Positions 15,446-23,400 of a DNA stretch of 39,309 nucleotides are shown piece by piece (position 1 is the stretch's first letter; every line of letters begins with the position of its first letter). Made by a program: the position numbers and the translations under genes. A model generated the notes under the pieces. It was not told where the DNA came from and made no database searches. It worked only from the letters and a program-made list of their open reading frames with translations. Where the stretch lies: positions 271,443 to 310,751 of the forward strand of contig NZ_BMRI01000001.1 of assembly GCF_014648555.1 (NCBI RefSeq). Direction: 5' to 3'. Origin of the DNA: Kitasatospora griseola. Lineage in GTDB: Bacteria > Actinomycetota > Actinomycetes > Streptomycetales > Streptomycetaceae.

Positions 15446-15451
15446 TACGCT
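15446..15451 (+). promoter_or_regulatory. -10 element of the araC-type gene (leaderless)
   Basis: TACGCT ends 7 nt before ATG 15459, and no ribosome-binding sequence is present. The mRNA probably begins at the start codon. No convincing -35 hexamer is seen. Confidence 0.4.
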
Positions 15452-15458
15452 GGCCGCC

Positions 15459-16406
15459 ATGGACGCGCTCGCCGCACTGCTGACCGGTCCCCGGGCCCAA
15501 GGGGCGTTCCTGCTGCGGTCGGTGTTCGACCCGCCGTGGGCGATCCGGATCGAGGACCGGGCGCCGCTGACGGTGCTGACCACGGTGCGCGGCGACGGCT
15601 GGATCGTCCCGGACGGCGCGCCGCCGGTGCCGCTGCGGGTCGGCGACCTGGCGATCGTCCGCGGGCCGGAGCCGTACACCGTCGCCGACCGGCCGGAGAC
15701 CGCGCCGCAGGTGGTGATCCACCCGGGGCAGGTGTCGACCACCGTCGACGGTGAGCGGATGTGCGAGGAGCTCGACCAGGGCGTGCGGACCTGGGGCACC
15801 GCCGGGGACGCCGCGACGGTGCTGCTCAGCGGCACCTACCAGCTGCACGGCGAGGTCAGCGGACGGCTGCTGCGGGCGCTGCCGCCGGTGCTGCGGCTGG
15901 CTGCCGAGGAGTGGAGTTCGCCGCTGGTGGCCCTGCTGGAGGCGGAGATCGGACGGGACGAGCCGGGCCAGGAGGTGGTGCTGGACCGGCTGCTCGACCT
16001 GCTGCTGATCTCCGCGCTGCGCAGCTGGTTCGCCCGCGACGCCGGACACGCCCCCGCCTGGTACCGGGCGCACGCCGACGCGGTGGTGGGCCGCGCGCTG
16101 GGCCTGCTGCACACCGACCCGGCGCGCGCCTGGACGGTGCACGAGCTGGCCGCCGAGACGGGCGTCTCGCGGGCCGCGCTCGCCCGGCGCTTCACCGACC
16201 TGGTGGGCGAACCCCCGATGGCGTACCTGACCAACTGGCGGCTCGCCCAGGCCGCCGACCTGCTGGCCGAACCGGACGCCACCCTCACCGCGGTCGCCCG
16301 CCGGGTCGGCTACGGCAGCGGCTTCGCGCTCAGCGCCGCGTTCAAGCGGGTCCGCGGGGTCAGCCCGCAGCAGTTCCGCGAGCTGGCGGGCGCCGCGGCC
16401 GGCTGA
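15459..16406 (+). CDS. AraC-family regulator with N-terminal cupin (AraC cupin_6 type)
   Basis: 315 residues. Residues 1-170 form a cupin-type sensor (FDPPWAIRIEDRAPLTVLTT, then VPLRVGDLAIVRGPEPYTVAD). A hinge RLLDLLLISALRSWF follows. Two helix-turn-helices occupy about 210-310 (WTVHELAAETGVSRAALARRF, VGEPPMAYLTNWRLAQAADL and VGYGSGFALSAAFKRVRGVSPQQFR). This organisation is shared by regulators next to small oxidoreductases and membrane proteins. Divergence from the DUF1772 gene suggests control of that gene. Ligand unknown. Its DNA-binding part is complete and well conserved. Confidence 0.88.
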   Translation: MDALAALLTGPRAQGAFLLRSVFDPPWAIRIEDRAPLTVLTTVRGDGWIVPDGAPPVPLRVGDLAIVRGPEPYTVADRPETAPQVVIHPGQVSTTVDGERMCEELDQGVRTWGTAGDAATVLLSGTYQLHGEVSGRLLRALPPVLRLAAEEWSSPLVALLEAEIGRDEPGQEVVLDRLLDLLLISALRSWFARDAGHAPAWYRAHADAVVGRALGLLHTDPARAWTVHELAAETGVSRAALARRFTDLVGEPPMAYLTNWRLAQAADLLAEPDATLTAVARRVGYGSGFALSAAFKRVRGVSPQQFRELAGAAAG

Positions 16407-16533
16407 CGGACCCGGCGCCCGGACGGCCGCTCGCACCGGCCAGGACGCACCCCGACGCCGGGCGTCCCTGTTGCCCCGTGGGATGGTCCTGCATAATCAC
16501 CCCGTTCGATTCCGACCCGAGGAGGACCGGCCG

Positions 16534-17883
16534 ATGCCGGCAGACCGCTGCCCCAGCTGCGGCACCGTAGGGCCGGCCGGCAGCTGCGCGTGTCACGCCT
16601 TCTCCCCGGCCGAGCAGACCGCGGTCCTCCCGCCGCTGGACGGCCCGCACGGCCCGCACCTGGTGCGCCCGTACGTCGCCGGCACCCCCGTGGTGGAGCC
16701 CGGCGACCCGGCCGCCGACCCGTTCGCGACCCGGGTCGGCCCGCCCTCGGTGCAGCCGATCACCGCGCAGTCGCCCTCGGACCGGCCGCCGTTCGTGCCG
16801 CCGCAGGCGTCCGCACCCGGGGCCGTCCCGCCGCCGGCGCCCGGCCCGCCGCCGCACGTCCCGCAGGCCGCCGGCCCGTTCGCGCCGCCGCAGGCGCCTC
16901 TCCCGGACCTGCCGGACGCCGCCGCCGCGACGCAGCTGCTGCCGTCCGTCCCGCCGCAGGGAACGGCCGCGCCCGGACGGTTCGTGCAGACCGAGCAGGG
17001 CGTCCCGTTCCCGCTGGGCCGGGTGGTCCCGCCGCCGCAGCCGCAGCCCGAACCGCCGACCGCGCTGATCCCGCCGATACCCGCCGGCCCGGAACCCGCC
17101 ACCGCGCTGATCCCCCCGGTGCCCGCCGGACCCGACCCGGCCACCATGCCGATCCCCCCGACCCCGGGTTCGGCACGTCCGCCTGCCGACCTGGGCATGT
17201 TCAGCTTCCACGACGACGAGTCGGCCGCGCCGGTCAGCCGGGCGGAGCGCCGTTCGCAGCGGCGGCGCAGCGCCGACCGCAAGCGGCTGGTGATCGCGGG
17301 CGGCGCGGTGGGCGTGACGGCGCTGGCCGCGACCCTGGCGATGCTGCTGTCCTCCTCGCCGAGCACCGTCGACAACGCGCTGCCCGTGCCGAGCGGCCCG
17401 GCGGTGGCCTCGTCCGCCGAGAGCACCCCGAGCGCACTGCCCAGCGTCGAGGCGTCCCCGGACGCGTCGGCGAGCGCGACCAGCCCGTCGCCGACCCGCA
17501 CCTCCGCCCGGCCGTCCCAGACCGTCAGCACGCAGCCGGTGGCCGCGCCCGTCACCACCGCCCCGGCCACGAACAGCCCGTCCGCCTCCCCGACCGCCCA
17601 GCCGTCCTCGTCCGCCCCGGTCCGGACACTCCGGCGGAACGACACCGGGCCGGACGTGGTGCAGCTCCAGCGGCTGCTGATGACGGTCGGCTGCAACCGG
17701 ATCGGCGATCTCGACAAGGACCGGACCAGCAGCAACCAGTTCGGCTTCGGCTTCTGGACGGAGACCGCGCTGGCCAGTTTCCAGCAGCAGAACCGCAGCA
17801 CGCTGAAGGGCATCGATCGGGGTGTCTACGACCCGCAGACCCGAGCCCTGCTGGAGTCGATGGCACAGAACCCCAACTGCTGA
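16534..17883 (+). CDS. Membrane protein with N-terminal zinc ribbon, Pro-rich arm and extracellular peptidoglycan-binding domain
   Basis: 449 residues. ATG 16534 follows GAGGAGG. Cytoplasmic residues 1-25 contain a CPSC...CAC pattern (Cys6, Cys9, Cys18, Cys20) that could hold zinc. A long Pro/Ala-rich disordered arm runs to about 230, with repeated TALIPP(I/V)PAGP units. A basic stop-transfer flank (RRSQRRRSADRKR) precedes the membrane helix at about 250-272. A Ser/Thr/Pro-rich wall-spanning linker (275-360) leads to a PG_binding_1-like domain (362-449; RNDTGPDVVQLQRLLMTVGC, then TETALASFQQQN). It looks like a receptor linking the cell wall to a cytoplasmic partner. CATAAT at 16492-16497 is a good -10 candidate. 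No catalytic domain is present. Confidence 0.78.
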   Translation: MPADRCPSCGTVGPAGSCACHAFSPAEQTAVLPPLDGPHGPHLVRPYVAGTPVVEPGDPAADPFATRVGPPSVQPITAQSPSDRPPFVPPQASAPGAVPPPAPGPPPHVPQAAGPFAPPQAPLPDLPDAAAATQLLPSVPPQGTAAPGRFVQTEQGVPFPLGRVVPPPQPQPEPPTALIPPIPAGPEPATALIPPVPAGPDPATMPIPPTPGSARPPADLGMFSFHDDESAAPVSRAERRSQRRRSADRKRLVIAGGAVGVTALAATLAMLLSSSPSTVDNALPVPSGPAVASSAESTPSALPSVEASPDASASATSPSPTRTSARPSQTVSTQPVAAPVTTAPATNSPSASPTAQPSSSAPVRTLRRNDTGPDVVQLQRLLMTVGCNRIGDLDKDRTSSNQFGFGFWTETALASFQQQNRSTLKGIDRGVYDPQTRALLESMAQNPNC

Positions 17884-17908
17884 CCCCCGTACCTCACTTG
17901 GCGCAGCG

Positions 17909-18496
17909 TCAGCCGGTGATCGCCTTGAACAGGCTGAAGCCGGCCAGCGCGATCATCGCCAGCGCGGCGACCCGGACGATGACCTTCATCGGCACGTGCT
18001 GGAGCAGCTTCTGCCCGCCGACGATGGCGATGCCGCCGACCGCGCACAGCGCCAGCCAGGAGCCCAGCCCGACGGCCAGCGGGTCGGCGTACTTGGCGGC
18101 CAGGTTGGCGGTCATGATCTGGGTGAGGTCGCCGAACTCGGCGACCGCGACGATCACGAAGCTGGTGCCGGCCACCTTCCAGAACGAGCTGTTCGCGGGC
18201 TCCTTGGCCTCGCCCTCCTCGTCCTCGTCCTCCTTGTGCCACAGCAGCATGCCCGCGCCGACCAGGAACAGGACTCCGGAGACGCCCTCCACCCAGCGCT
18301 GCGGGAGCAGCGCCAGCAGACTGCCCGCGACCAGGGCGAGCGCGACCTGCACGGCGAACGCGGCGGCGATGCCCGCGAAGACGTAGCTCGCCCGGTACTT
18401 GGTGCCGAGGACCAGGCTGGCCAGCGCGGTCTTGTCCGGCAGTTCGGAGAGGAAGATGATGCCGAACGTGAGCGCGGCGATGGTCAGGCTGTTCAT
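17909..18496 (-). CDS. TMEM165/GDT1-family cation (Mn2+/Ca2+) exporter
   Basis: 195 residues from ATG 18496. Six to seven membrane helices are arranged as two homologous halves, each with the family signature: FLSELPDKTALAS near residue 16 and VAVAEFGDLTQIMT near residue 120. The acidic residues of these motifs form the cation path. The halves are joined by an acidic, His-containing loop (WHKEDEDEEGEAKEP). Family members (Gdt1, MneA, Mnx) export Mn2+ or exchange Ca2+/Mn2+ for H+. A yybP-ykoY manganese riboswitch in the leader (18600-18700) makes manganese efflux the best call. An upstream in-frame ATG at 18574 is rejected because it falls in the leader RNA. Confidence 0.9.
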   Translation of the reverse strand: MNSLTIAALTFGIIFLSELPDKTALASLVLGTKYRASYVFAGIAAAFAVQVALALVAGSLLALLPQRWVEGVSGVLFLVGAGMLLWHKEDEDEEGEAKEPANSSFWKVAGTSFVIVAVAEFGDLTQIMTANLAAKYADPLAVGLGSWLALCAVGGIAIVGGQKLLQHVPMKVIVRVAALAMIALAGFSLFKAITG

Positions 18497-18599
18497 CGGA
18501 TACGGGGGTCTCTCGGTCTCGGGCCGCCGCGCCCCCGGGCACCCGCAGAAGGGGACGCCTCGGCCCGGCAGCACTGGTTCATGGTCACAGCACTGCGGC

Positions 18600-18702
18600 C
18601 GAAGGTCTCGCCGACACCCCGTGAGGTGCCCCGGGCGCCGGGCACGTCCGCGAGGGACGGGCCGGTATGTCGACGGTCCGGTGGAGGGCTACTCCCCTTC
18701 AA
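18600..18702 (-). promoter_or_regulatory. yybP-ykoY (Mn2+) riboswitch
   Basis: Read on the minus strand, the leader contains GGGGAGTAGCC (18698-18688), then GTCGACATACC (about 18674-18664), a variable GC-rich arm, and GGCGAGACC (18612-18604). These are the three conserved strings of the yybP-ykoY manganese riboswitch, in the right order. The gene start is about 105 nt downstream. Known members switch on Mn2+ exporters when the metal is abundant, matching the gene product here. Confidence 0.85.
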
Positions 18703-18890
18703 CAACCCGGCGAGTTTACCGGCTGCCGCCCGGGCCGCCGACCAGCCCGCGGCCGCCCGCACCTCGGCCCGCAGCACCGCCCGCCCGTGCCCGAGCCCGC
18801 CCCGTCCGGCGACCGGCGCGGCCACCGCGAGCAGCACCGCGCACACCGCGCCGAGCGGCCGGGTGACCGGCAGCAGCTGCGAACCCGCGC

Positions 18891-18918
18891 CCGCGGAACG
18901 CGTTCTCGCGTTCCGCGG
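18891..18918 (-). terminator. Perfect hairpin after the O-mannosyltransferase gene
   Basis: CCGCGGAACGCG (18891-18902) and CGCGTTCCGCGG (18907-18918) are perfect 12-nt complements around a TTCT tetraloop. The hairpin starts 7 nt beyond the stop on the minus strand. Flanking GAACC/GGTTC can extend it through a slipped repeat. There is no U-tract, as is usual in this lineage. Confidence 0.75.
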
Positions 18919-18924
18919 GTTCCG

Positions 18925-20508
18925 TCAGATCCAGCTGGTGAACCACATCCGGGCGCGCCACTCGGACATCGGGATCACCTCCGCCGTGTACAGCGGGTGG
19001 AAGTACGCGAAACAGCCCACGATCGCCAGCACGATCAGCCCGGCCCCGGCCGCGCCCCACCGGCGGCGGCTCGGCGGGCAGCCCTCCGGCCCGAGCATCG
19101 CCCCCAGCATCTGCGTCACCGCCAGACACAGGAACGGCACCAGCAGCACCATGTAGAACGAGAAGATCGTCCGCTGCTGGTACTGGAACCACGTCAGGTA
19201 GATCCCGGCGACCCCGGCGAGGATCGCGCCGGACCGCCAGTCCCGCCGGAAGAACCACCGGTACAGCACGTAGGCCAGCGCGAAGCACGCCGTCCACCAC
19301 AGGAACGGGGTCCCCAGCGCCAGGATCTGGCTCGCGCAGCCCTCGGCGGACGTGCAGCCGCGCTGCCCGTCCGGCACCTGCTCCCAGTACATGGACACCG
19401 GGCGGCCCTGCACCAGCCAGCTCCACGGGTTCGACTGGTAGCTGTGCGGGGACGACAGTCCGGTATTGAAGTCGTACATCTGCGCGTGGTAGTGCCACAG
19501 GCTGCGCAGCGGCGCCGGCACCCAGCTCATCGACACCTGCGGCAGCGGAACGTCGACCAGCGGCGTCCGGGCCGGGGACAGCCCCGCCCGGCCGTCCGCC
19601 CACTGCCGGCCGTAACCGCCCGTGGTCGCCAGCCAGCCGCTCCACGCCACCACGTACACCACCAGCGCACTGCCCACCATCGACAGCGCGGCCGGCCACA
19701 GGTCGCGCCGCAGCATCGACCGCCACGCCCGGCGCGCACCCGCCGCCCGCCGCCCCGCCTGGTCCCACAGCAGGACGAGGACCGTGAACACCGCCAGGAT
19801 CTGCAGGCCGTTCCACTTCACCGCGCACGCCGCGCCCAGCAGCACTCCGGCGGCCACCCGCCACGGACGCACCCCGAGCCGGACCTCGTCGCCGGCCCGG
19901 CCCCCCTCCGCGAGCGCGGCGCGCAGCAGGTCGCGGGTGCGGTCGCGGTCGACCAGCAGACAGCCGAACGCGGCCAGCACGAAGAACGCGGCGATGCCGT
20001 CCAGCAGACCGACCCGGCTCATCACGAACTGCAGCCCGTCCACACTCATCAGCAGCGCCGCGACACACCCCAGCATCGTCGACCGGAACAGCCGGCGGCC
20101 GATCCTGGCCAGCATCAGCACGCTCACCGAGCCCAGCACGGCCACCATGATCCGCCAGCCGAACGGGTGCAGGCCCCAGAAGTGCTCCCCCACCGCGATC
20201 ACCCACTTGCCGAGCGGCGGATGCGCGACGAAGGCCGGCGCCCCGCTGAGCGGGATCACCTGCGGCACACCGAGGATCAGCTGGTTCGCGTTGTCCGGCC
20301 AGACCCCCTCGTAGCCCTGCTGCAGCAGCGACCACGCGTCCTTCGGGTAGTACGTCTCGTCGAACACGAACGCGTTCGGGTACGGCAGGTCCCACAGCCG
20401 CAACACCCCCGCGAACACCGCCACCCCGAGCGGCCCCCACCACCGGAACCGGTCCCGCCTCACCGCGACCCCCACGACCGCCTGCCGCGACTCGACCGCC
20501 AGCGCCAT
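18925..20508 (-). CDS. pmt: Dolichyl-phosphate-mannose-protein mannosyltransferase (GT39, Pmt)
   Basis: 527 residues from ATG 20508. An in-frame ATG at 20553 lies on top of a TAGGAT -10-like hexamer (20557-20552), so it is probably upstream of the transcript start. A polytopic GT-C membrane enzyme with about ten helices. The first extracytoplasmic loop carries FDETYYPKDAWS (the catalytic Asp-Glu) and PPLGKW. Later come SRVGLLDG, CAVKWNG and the large loop with HSYQSNPWSWLVQGRP, the conserved actinobacterial Pmt signature. The C-terminal helices include TWFQYQQRTIFSFYMVLL. Pmt transfers mannose from polyprenyl phosphate to Ser/Thr of secreted proteins during Sec export. It is needed for phage phiC31 infection and glycoprotein formation in S. 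coelicolor. Several Ser/Thr/Pro-rich secreted proteins in this window are plausible acceptors. Confidence 0.92.
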   Translation of the reverse strand: MALAVESRQAVVGVAVRRDRFRWWGPLGVAVFAGVLRLWDLPYPNAFVFDETYYPKDAWSLLQQGYEGVWPDNANQLILGVPQVIPLSGAPAFVAHPPLGKWVIAVGEHFWGLHPFGWRIMVAVLGSVSVLMLARIGRRLFRSTMLGCVAALLMSVDGLQFVMSRVGLLDGIAAFFVLAAFGCLLVDRDRTRDLLRAALAEGGRAGDEVRLGVRPWRVAAGVLLGAACAVKWNGLQILAVFTVLVLLWDQAGRRAAGARRAWRSMLRRDLWPAALSMVGSALVVYVVAWSGWLATTGGYGRQWADGRAGLSPARTPLVDVPLPQVSMSWVPAPLRSLWHYHAQMYDFNTGLSSPHSYQSNPWSWLVQGRPVSMYWEQVPDGQRGCTSAEGCASQILALGTPFLWWTACFALAYVLYRWFFRRDWRSGAILAGVAGIYLTWFQYQQRTIFSFYMVLLVPFLCLAVTQMLGAMLGPEGCPPSRRRWGAAGAGLIVLAIVGCFAYFHPLYTAEVIPMSEWRARMWFTSWI

Positions 20509-20590
20509 ACCCTTCCCGTCCGCAAGTTGACGACATGTCCGCAATGTCCGCATCCTAGCGGCCGCGAAACGCGAGCAGGGGGCTGTGAGA

Positions 20591-20815
20591 GCAGGCGGGC
20601 GCGAAATCAGGGGCGCTGGGGGCACCCTCAGGCGAAGCCGAGGGGGCGGAACTGCGCGACAAGCGCAGGGCACGTCCGTCAGGTCGCGATCAAGTGCAAG
20701 TCATTCTCCTGCATCGCGATCTTGCGGTTGGGTTCCTTCCGCTTCGCGCAGTTCTCCCCCAGCCCTGGCGGGCCGGGAGGTACCCCCACGCGCCCCCGGT
20801 TTCGCGCCCGCCTGC
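20591..20815. repeat. 225-bp inverted-repeat (MITE/REP-like) intergenic element
   Basis: The 372-nt gap 20509-20880 holds a large imperfect inverted repeat. Left arm 20591-20659 begins GCAGGCGGGCGCGAAA and ends GAACTGCGCGA. Right arm 20744-20815 is its reverse complement with scattered changes (TCGCGCAGTTC ... TTTCGCGCCCGCCTGC). The 84-nt centre contains two TCGCGATC blocks, an AAGTGCAAG and a TTGCGG. The GGGGRGAACTGCGCGA end resembles a repeat I recall as scattered through Streptomyces intergenic regions. No transposase or clear target duplication is visible. The rest of the gap holds only the two divergent promoters. Confidence 0.8.
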
Positions 20816-20842
20816 GTTCCGCGCCTTCCTGCACCCGTACGG

Positions 20843-20873
20843 TTGACCCTCGACCAGGTCGAGGCAGCAGGGT
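20843..20873 (+). promoter_or_regulatory. MerR-type promoter with perfect operator palindrome
   Basis: TTGACC (20843-20848), a 19-nt spacer and CAGGGT (20868-20873) form an over-spaced promoter. The spacer contains the 8-bp palindrome CCTCGACC-A-GGTCGAGG centred at 20856. The GTG start follows after 7 nt with no ribosome site, so the mRNA is probably leaderless and autoregulated. Confidence 0.75.
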
Positions 20874-20880
20874 CTACCGC

Positions 20881-21921
20881 GTGGAGAGCAGATTGCGCAG
20901 CATCGGCGAGACGGCCCGCGCCAGCGGACTGAGCGTCAGCGCCTTGCGGTTCTACGACGGCGCCGGCGTCTTCGCCCCCGCCGTGGTGGACCCGCGGTCG
21001 GGATACCGGTGGTACGCGGACGAGCAGCTGCCGGACGCCCGCCTGCTGGCGAAGCTGCGTCGCGTGGGCATGCCGCTGGCCGGGATCACCAGGGTGCTGA
21101 CCGGTACGCCGGCCGAGGCCCGGGCCGAGCTGGACGCGCATGTGCGGCGGCTGGAGGACGGCCTGTCCGACGCCCGCCGTGAGCTCTCCGCCGTCCGTGC
21201 CGCGCTCGATTCGAGGGAGTTCCCCGTGCCGCAGACCCGACTGACCGTTCCCGCCGACCGCCTTGCCGCCGCGCTTGACGCGGTGCGCTTCGCCGCCCCG
21301 TCCGACGCCTCGGTGCCCGCCGTGGCGGGGATCTTCCTGGACGCGGAGGACGGCGTGCTGCACCTGGTCGCCACCGACCGCTACCGGCTGGCGGTCGCCG
21401 ACTGCCCGGCCGTGCTGGACGGCCCGGCCGTCTCCGCGCTGCTCCCGACCGCTCTCGCGGACGCCGCCCGGGCCCTGCTCGCGGATGCGGAGGAGGCGGA
21501 ACTGGTCGTGGACGGCGCGCAGTTCACCGTCCACGCGGCCGGCCGCGAGCTCTCCGGCGAGCGGGTCGAGCACGACTTCCCGGACTACCGCCGCCTGGTC
21601 CGCCTGGAGCCGACCCACCGCCTCACGCTGACGGCCGACCAGCTACGCAGCATGCTCGCCGCCACCGAGCCGTCCGTGGTGACCCGCTCCCAGGACGGCG
21701 TCGACTTCCCCGTCGCGCCCCTCACCGCCACCGCCGCCGACGCCCTCCCGGGCACCGACCCGGCCGAGCTGCTGGTCCACGTCAACCGGGACTTCCTGCT
21801 GGAGGCCGTGGGCGGCGCCGACCAGCTGGTCCTCGAACTGACCGGCCCGATCGCCCCGCTGGCCATCCGCTTCCCGGCTCGCGAGGACACCTTCTCCCTC
21901 CTGATGCCCACCCGCCGCTGA
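20881..21921 (+). CDS. MerR-family HTH fused to a DNA polymerase III beta-clamp-like domain
   Basis: 346 residues from GTG 20881, placed by the promoter. Residues 1-75 form a MerR winged helix (LRSIGETARASGLSVSALRFYDGAGVF, then SGYRWYADEQLPDARLLAKLRRVGMPL). A coiled linker runs to about 112. Residues 115-346 resemble domains 2 and 3 of the sliding clamp: VPAVAGIFLDAEDGVLHLVATDRYRLAVAD matches the 'GV.ie..g.l.lvATD.yRLA' block. Then come LLPTALADAARALL, DFPDYRRLVR ('FPdYr.liP'), VNRDFLLEAVGG, and the terminal FSLLMPTRR, the canonical clamp ending. Clamp domain 1 is absent. Clamp folds here probably act as a dimerisation or ligand-sensing module, or bind clamp-interacting peptides. The target beyond its own promoter is unknown. 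A bidirectional terminator follows. Confidence 0.85.
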   Translation: MESRLRSIGETARASGLSVSALRFYDGAGVFAPAVVDPRSGYRWYADEQLPDARLLAKLRRVGMPLAGITRVLTGTPAEARAELDAHVRRLEDGLSDARRELSAVRAALDSREFPVPQTRLTVPADRLAAALDAVRFAAPSDASVPAVAGIFLDAEDGVLHLVATDRYRLAVADCPAVLDGPAVSALLPTALADAARALLADAEEAELVVDGAQFTVHAAGRELSGERVEHDFPDYRRLVRLEPTHRLTLTADQLRSMLAATEPSVVTRSQDGVDFPVAPLTATAADALPGTDPAELLVHVNRDFLLEAVGGADQLVLELTGPIAPLAIRFPAREDTFSLLMPTRR

Positions 21922-21939
21922 CCCCCGCGCACACGAAAA

Positions 21940-21976
21940 GGCCGCCCGCCCGGGAGGGAATCCCGGGCGGGCGGCC
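21940..21976. terminator. Bidirectional terminator (16-bp perfect stem)
   Basis: GGCCGCCCGCCCGGGA (21940-21955) and TCCCGGGCGGGCGGCC (21961-21976) pair perfectly around GGGAA. The stem is preceded by AAAA and followed by GGTTT, giving short U-tracts in both directions between the convergent merR-clamp and MFS genes. Confidence 0.92.
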
Positions 21977-21985
21977 GGTTTCGCG

Positions 21986-23260
21986 TCAGGCCACGGCCTC
22001 CAGCTCGCGCAGCTCGTGCTGCGGGACGTTCAGCACCCGGACGTTGTCCTGTGCGGGCGTCAGGTAGCCGCGGAGGCGGACTGCCAGGGCGACGATCAGC
22101 AGGGTGCAGAGCGCCATCGAGGCGAGGTAGAGCGGCCAGGTGCCGGAGCCGACCAGCAGGACGCCGACGGCGGGGCCGACCGCGACGGCGGTCTGCTTCA
22201 CCAGGGCGTAGCCCGAGTTGTAGGTGCCGAGCAGGCGGGCCGGGGCGAGGTCCGCGACGATCGGGCCCATGGTGGGGGCGAGCAGGGACTCGCCGACACC
22301 GAACAGGGCGTAGATCGCGACGATGGCGACCGTCGCGGCCATCGCGTCCTCGCGGATCAGGCCGGCGACCAGGGCCATGCCCCAGGCGGCGAGCCAGACC
22401 ACGCCGGCGGCGGCCATCGCGGTGGTGCGGCGGCGGCGCTCGGTGATCCGGACGACGAACATCTGCAGCAGCACGATGGTCAGCGCGTTCGCGCCGATCG
22501 CCAGGCCCAGGGTGGAGGGCGCGGTGCCGACGGTGTCGGTGGCGAACGCGGCGACGCCGGACTCGAACTGGCCGTAGCAGGTGAAGAAGATCAGCCCGGC
22601 GAGCAGGCACAGCCGCAGCATCGCCTTGTCGGCGACCAGCGTCCGCAGCCCGCTGCTCCTCCCGGCCGCGGTCGGGCCGGCCGGCTCGACCTCCGCCGCG
22701 GGCATCCTCGCGGTGCCGGTGACGGCGGCCAGGCCGAGGAACGTCAGCGCCTCGATGGTGAAGAGCCTGGTCAGGCTGGCCGGGTCGGCGGTGTCGACGA
22801 CCTGGCCGCCGACCAGCGCACCGATGCCCATGCCGAGGTTGACCAGGGTGAACTGGAGCGCGAAGGCGCGGGAGCGCTCGGCCTTGCGGGTGCAGCGGAC
22901 GATCATCGTGGCGAGTGCGGGCTGGCAGGTGGTGACGCCGGCGCCGAACAGGAAGGAGGAGATCAGCAGCGTGGGCGTGCTCGCGGCCTGACCGAAGGCG
23001 AACGCGCCGGCGGCGGCCATCGCGGTGCCGGCCAGCAGCACCGGGCGCGGGCCGTACCGGTCGATGCCGCGGCCGGTGAACGGCAGCACGGCCAGCGCGG
23101 CGAGCGCGAACACGGTGAACACCGCGCCGGCCGCCGCGGAGCCGAGGCCGCGCACCTCGCTCACGTACACGAACATGTACGGCAGCGTGAAGCCGCTGCC
23201 GAACGCGCTGAGCGCGTTGCCGATCTGGACGCGACGCAGTCGGCCGCCCCACTCCTTCAC
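21986..23260 (-). CDS. Major facilitator superfamily transporter (probable drug/metabolite exporter)
   Basis: 424 residues. GTG 23260 has GAGGGG about 7 nt upstream. Twelve membrane helices are arranged as two sixes around a cytoplasmic loop near residues 190-215. The loop-2 motif GRGIDRYGPRPVLLAG (variant of G-x3-D-R-x-G-R-R) is present, and the N-half helix 4-5 region has NLGMGIGALVGGQVVD. The protein ends in a polar tail (VRVLNVPQHELRELEAVA). It is divergent from a MarR gene over a relatively AT-rich 140-nt region, the classic arrangement of a MarR-repressed exporter. The substrate is not evident. Family and topology are clear; the exporter direction is inferred. Confidence 0.88.
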   Translation of the reverse strand: MKEWGGRLRRVQIGNALSAFGSGFTLPYMFVYVSEVRGLGSAAAGAVFTVFALAALAVLPFTGRGIDRYGPRPVLLAGTAMAAAGAFAFGQAASTPTLLISSFLFGAGVTTCQPALATMIVRCTRKAERSRAFALQFTLVNLGMGIGALVGGQVVDTADPASLTRLFTIEALTFLGLAAVTGTARMPAAEVEPAGPTAAGRSSGLRTLVADKAMLRLCLLAGLIFFTCYGQFESGVAAFATDTVGTAPSTLGLAIGANALTIVLLQMFVVRITERRRRTTAMAAAGVVWLAAWGMALVAGLIREDAMAATVAIVAIYALFGVGESLLAPTMGPIVADLAPARLLGTYNSGYALVKQTAVAVGPAVGVLLVGSGTWPLYLASMALCTLLIVALAVRLRGYLTPAQDNVRVLNVPQHELRELEAVA

Positions 23261-23309
23261 TTGGCACCCCTCGAAGACTCCGAAAGCAGGCCCCTGCGGC
23301 CCTCGCTTT

Positions 23310-23400
23310 ACCCCGTAAGATTTCAGACCTAAAGTCTACGCATAGAAACCTTAACGAGTCAAAGGCTTAACAGCTGCACCATGCGTGGAACAATGACCGT
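23310..23400. promoter_or_regulatory. Divergent MFS/marR promoter-operator region
   Basis: This is the most AT-rich stretch of the window. It has an AGAC-ctaaa-GTCT inverted repeat (23325-23337) and two CTTAAC direct copies 16 bp apart (23350-23355, 23366-23371). TTAACA (23367-23372) and ACAATG (23390-23395), 17 nt apart, form a plausible marR promoter whose start would coincide with ATG 23401. Operators for the MarR protein are expected here. Confidence 0.5.

Noticed and set aside
18493..18846. 117-residue minus-strand open frame before the GDT1 gene
   Set aside because: It crosses the conserved strings of the manganese riboswitch and has no recognisable domain. The first 50 residues look faintly like a signal peptide, but there is no ribosome site.
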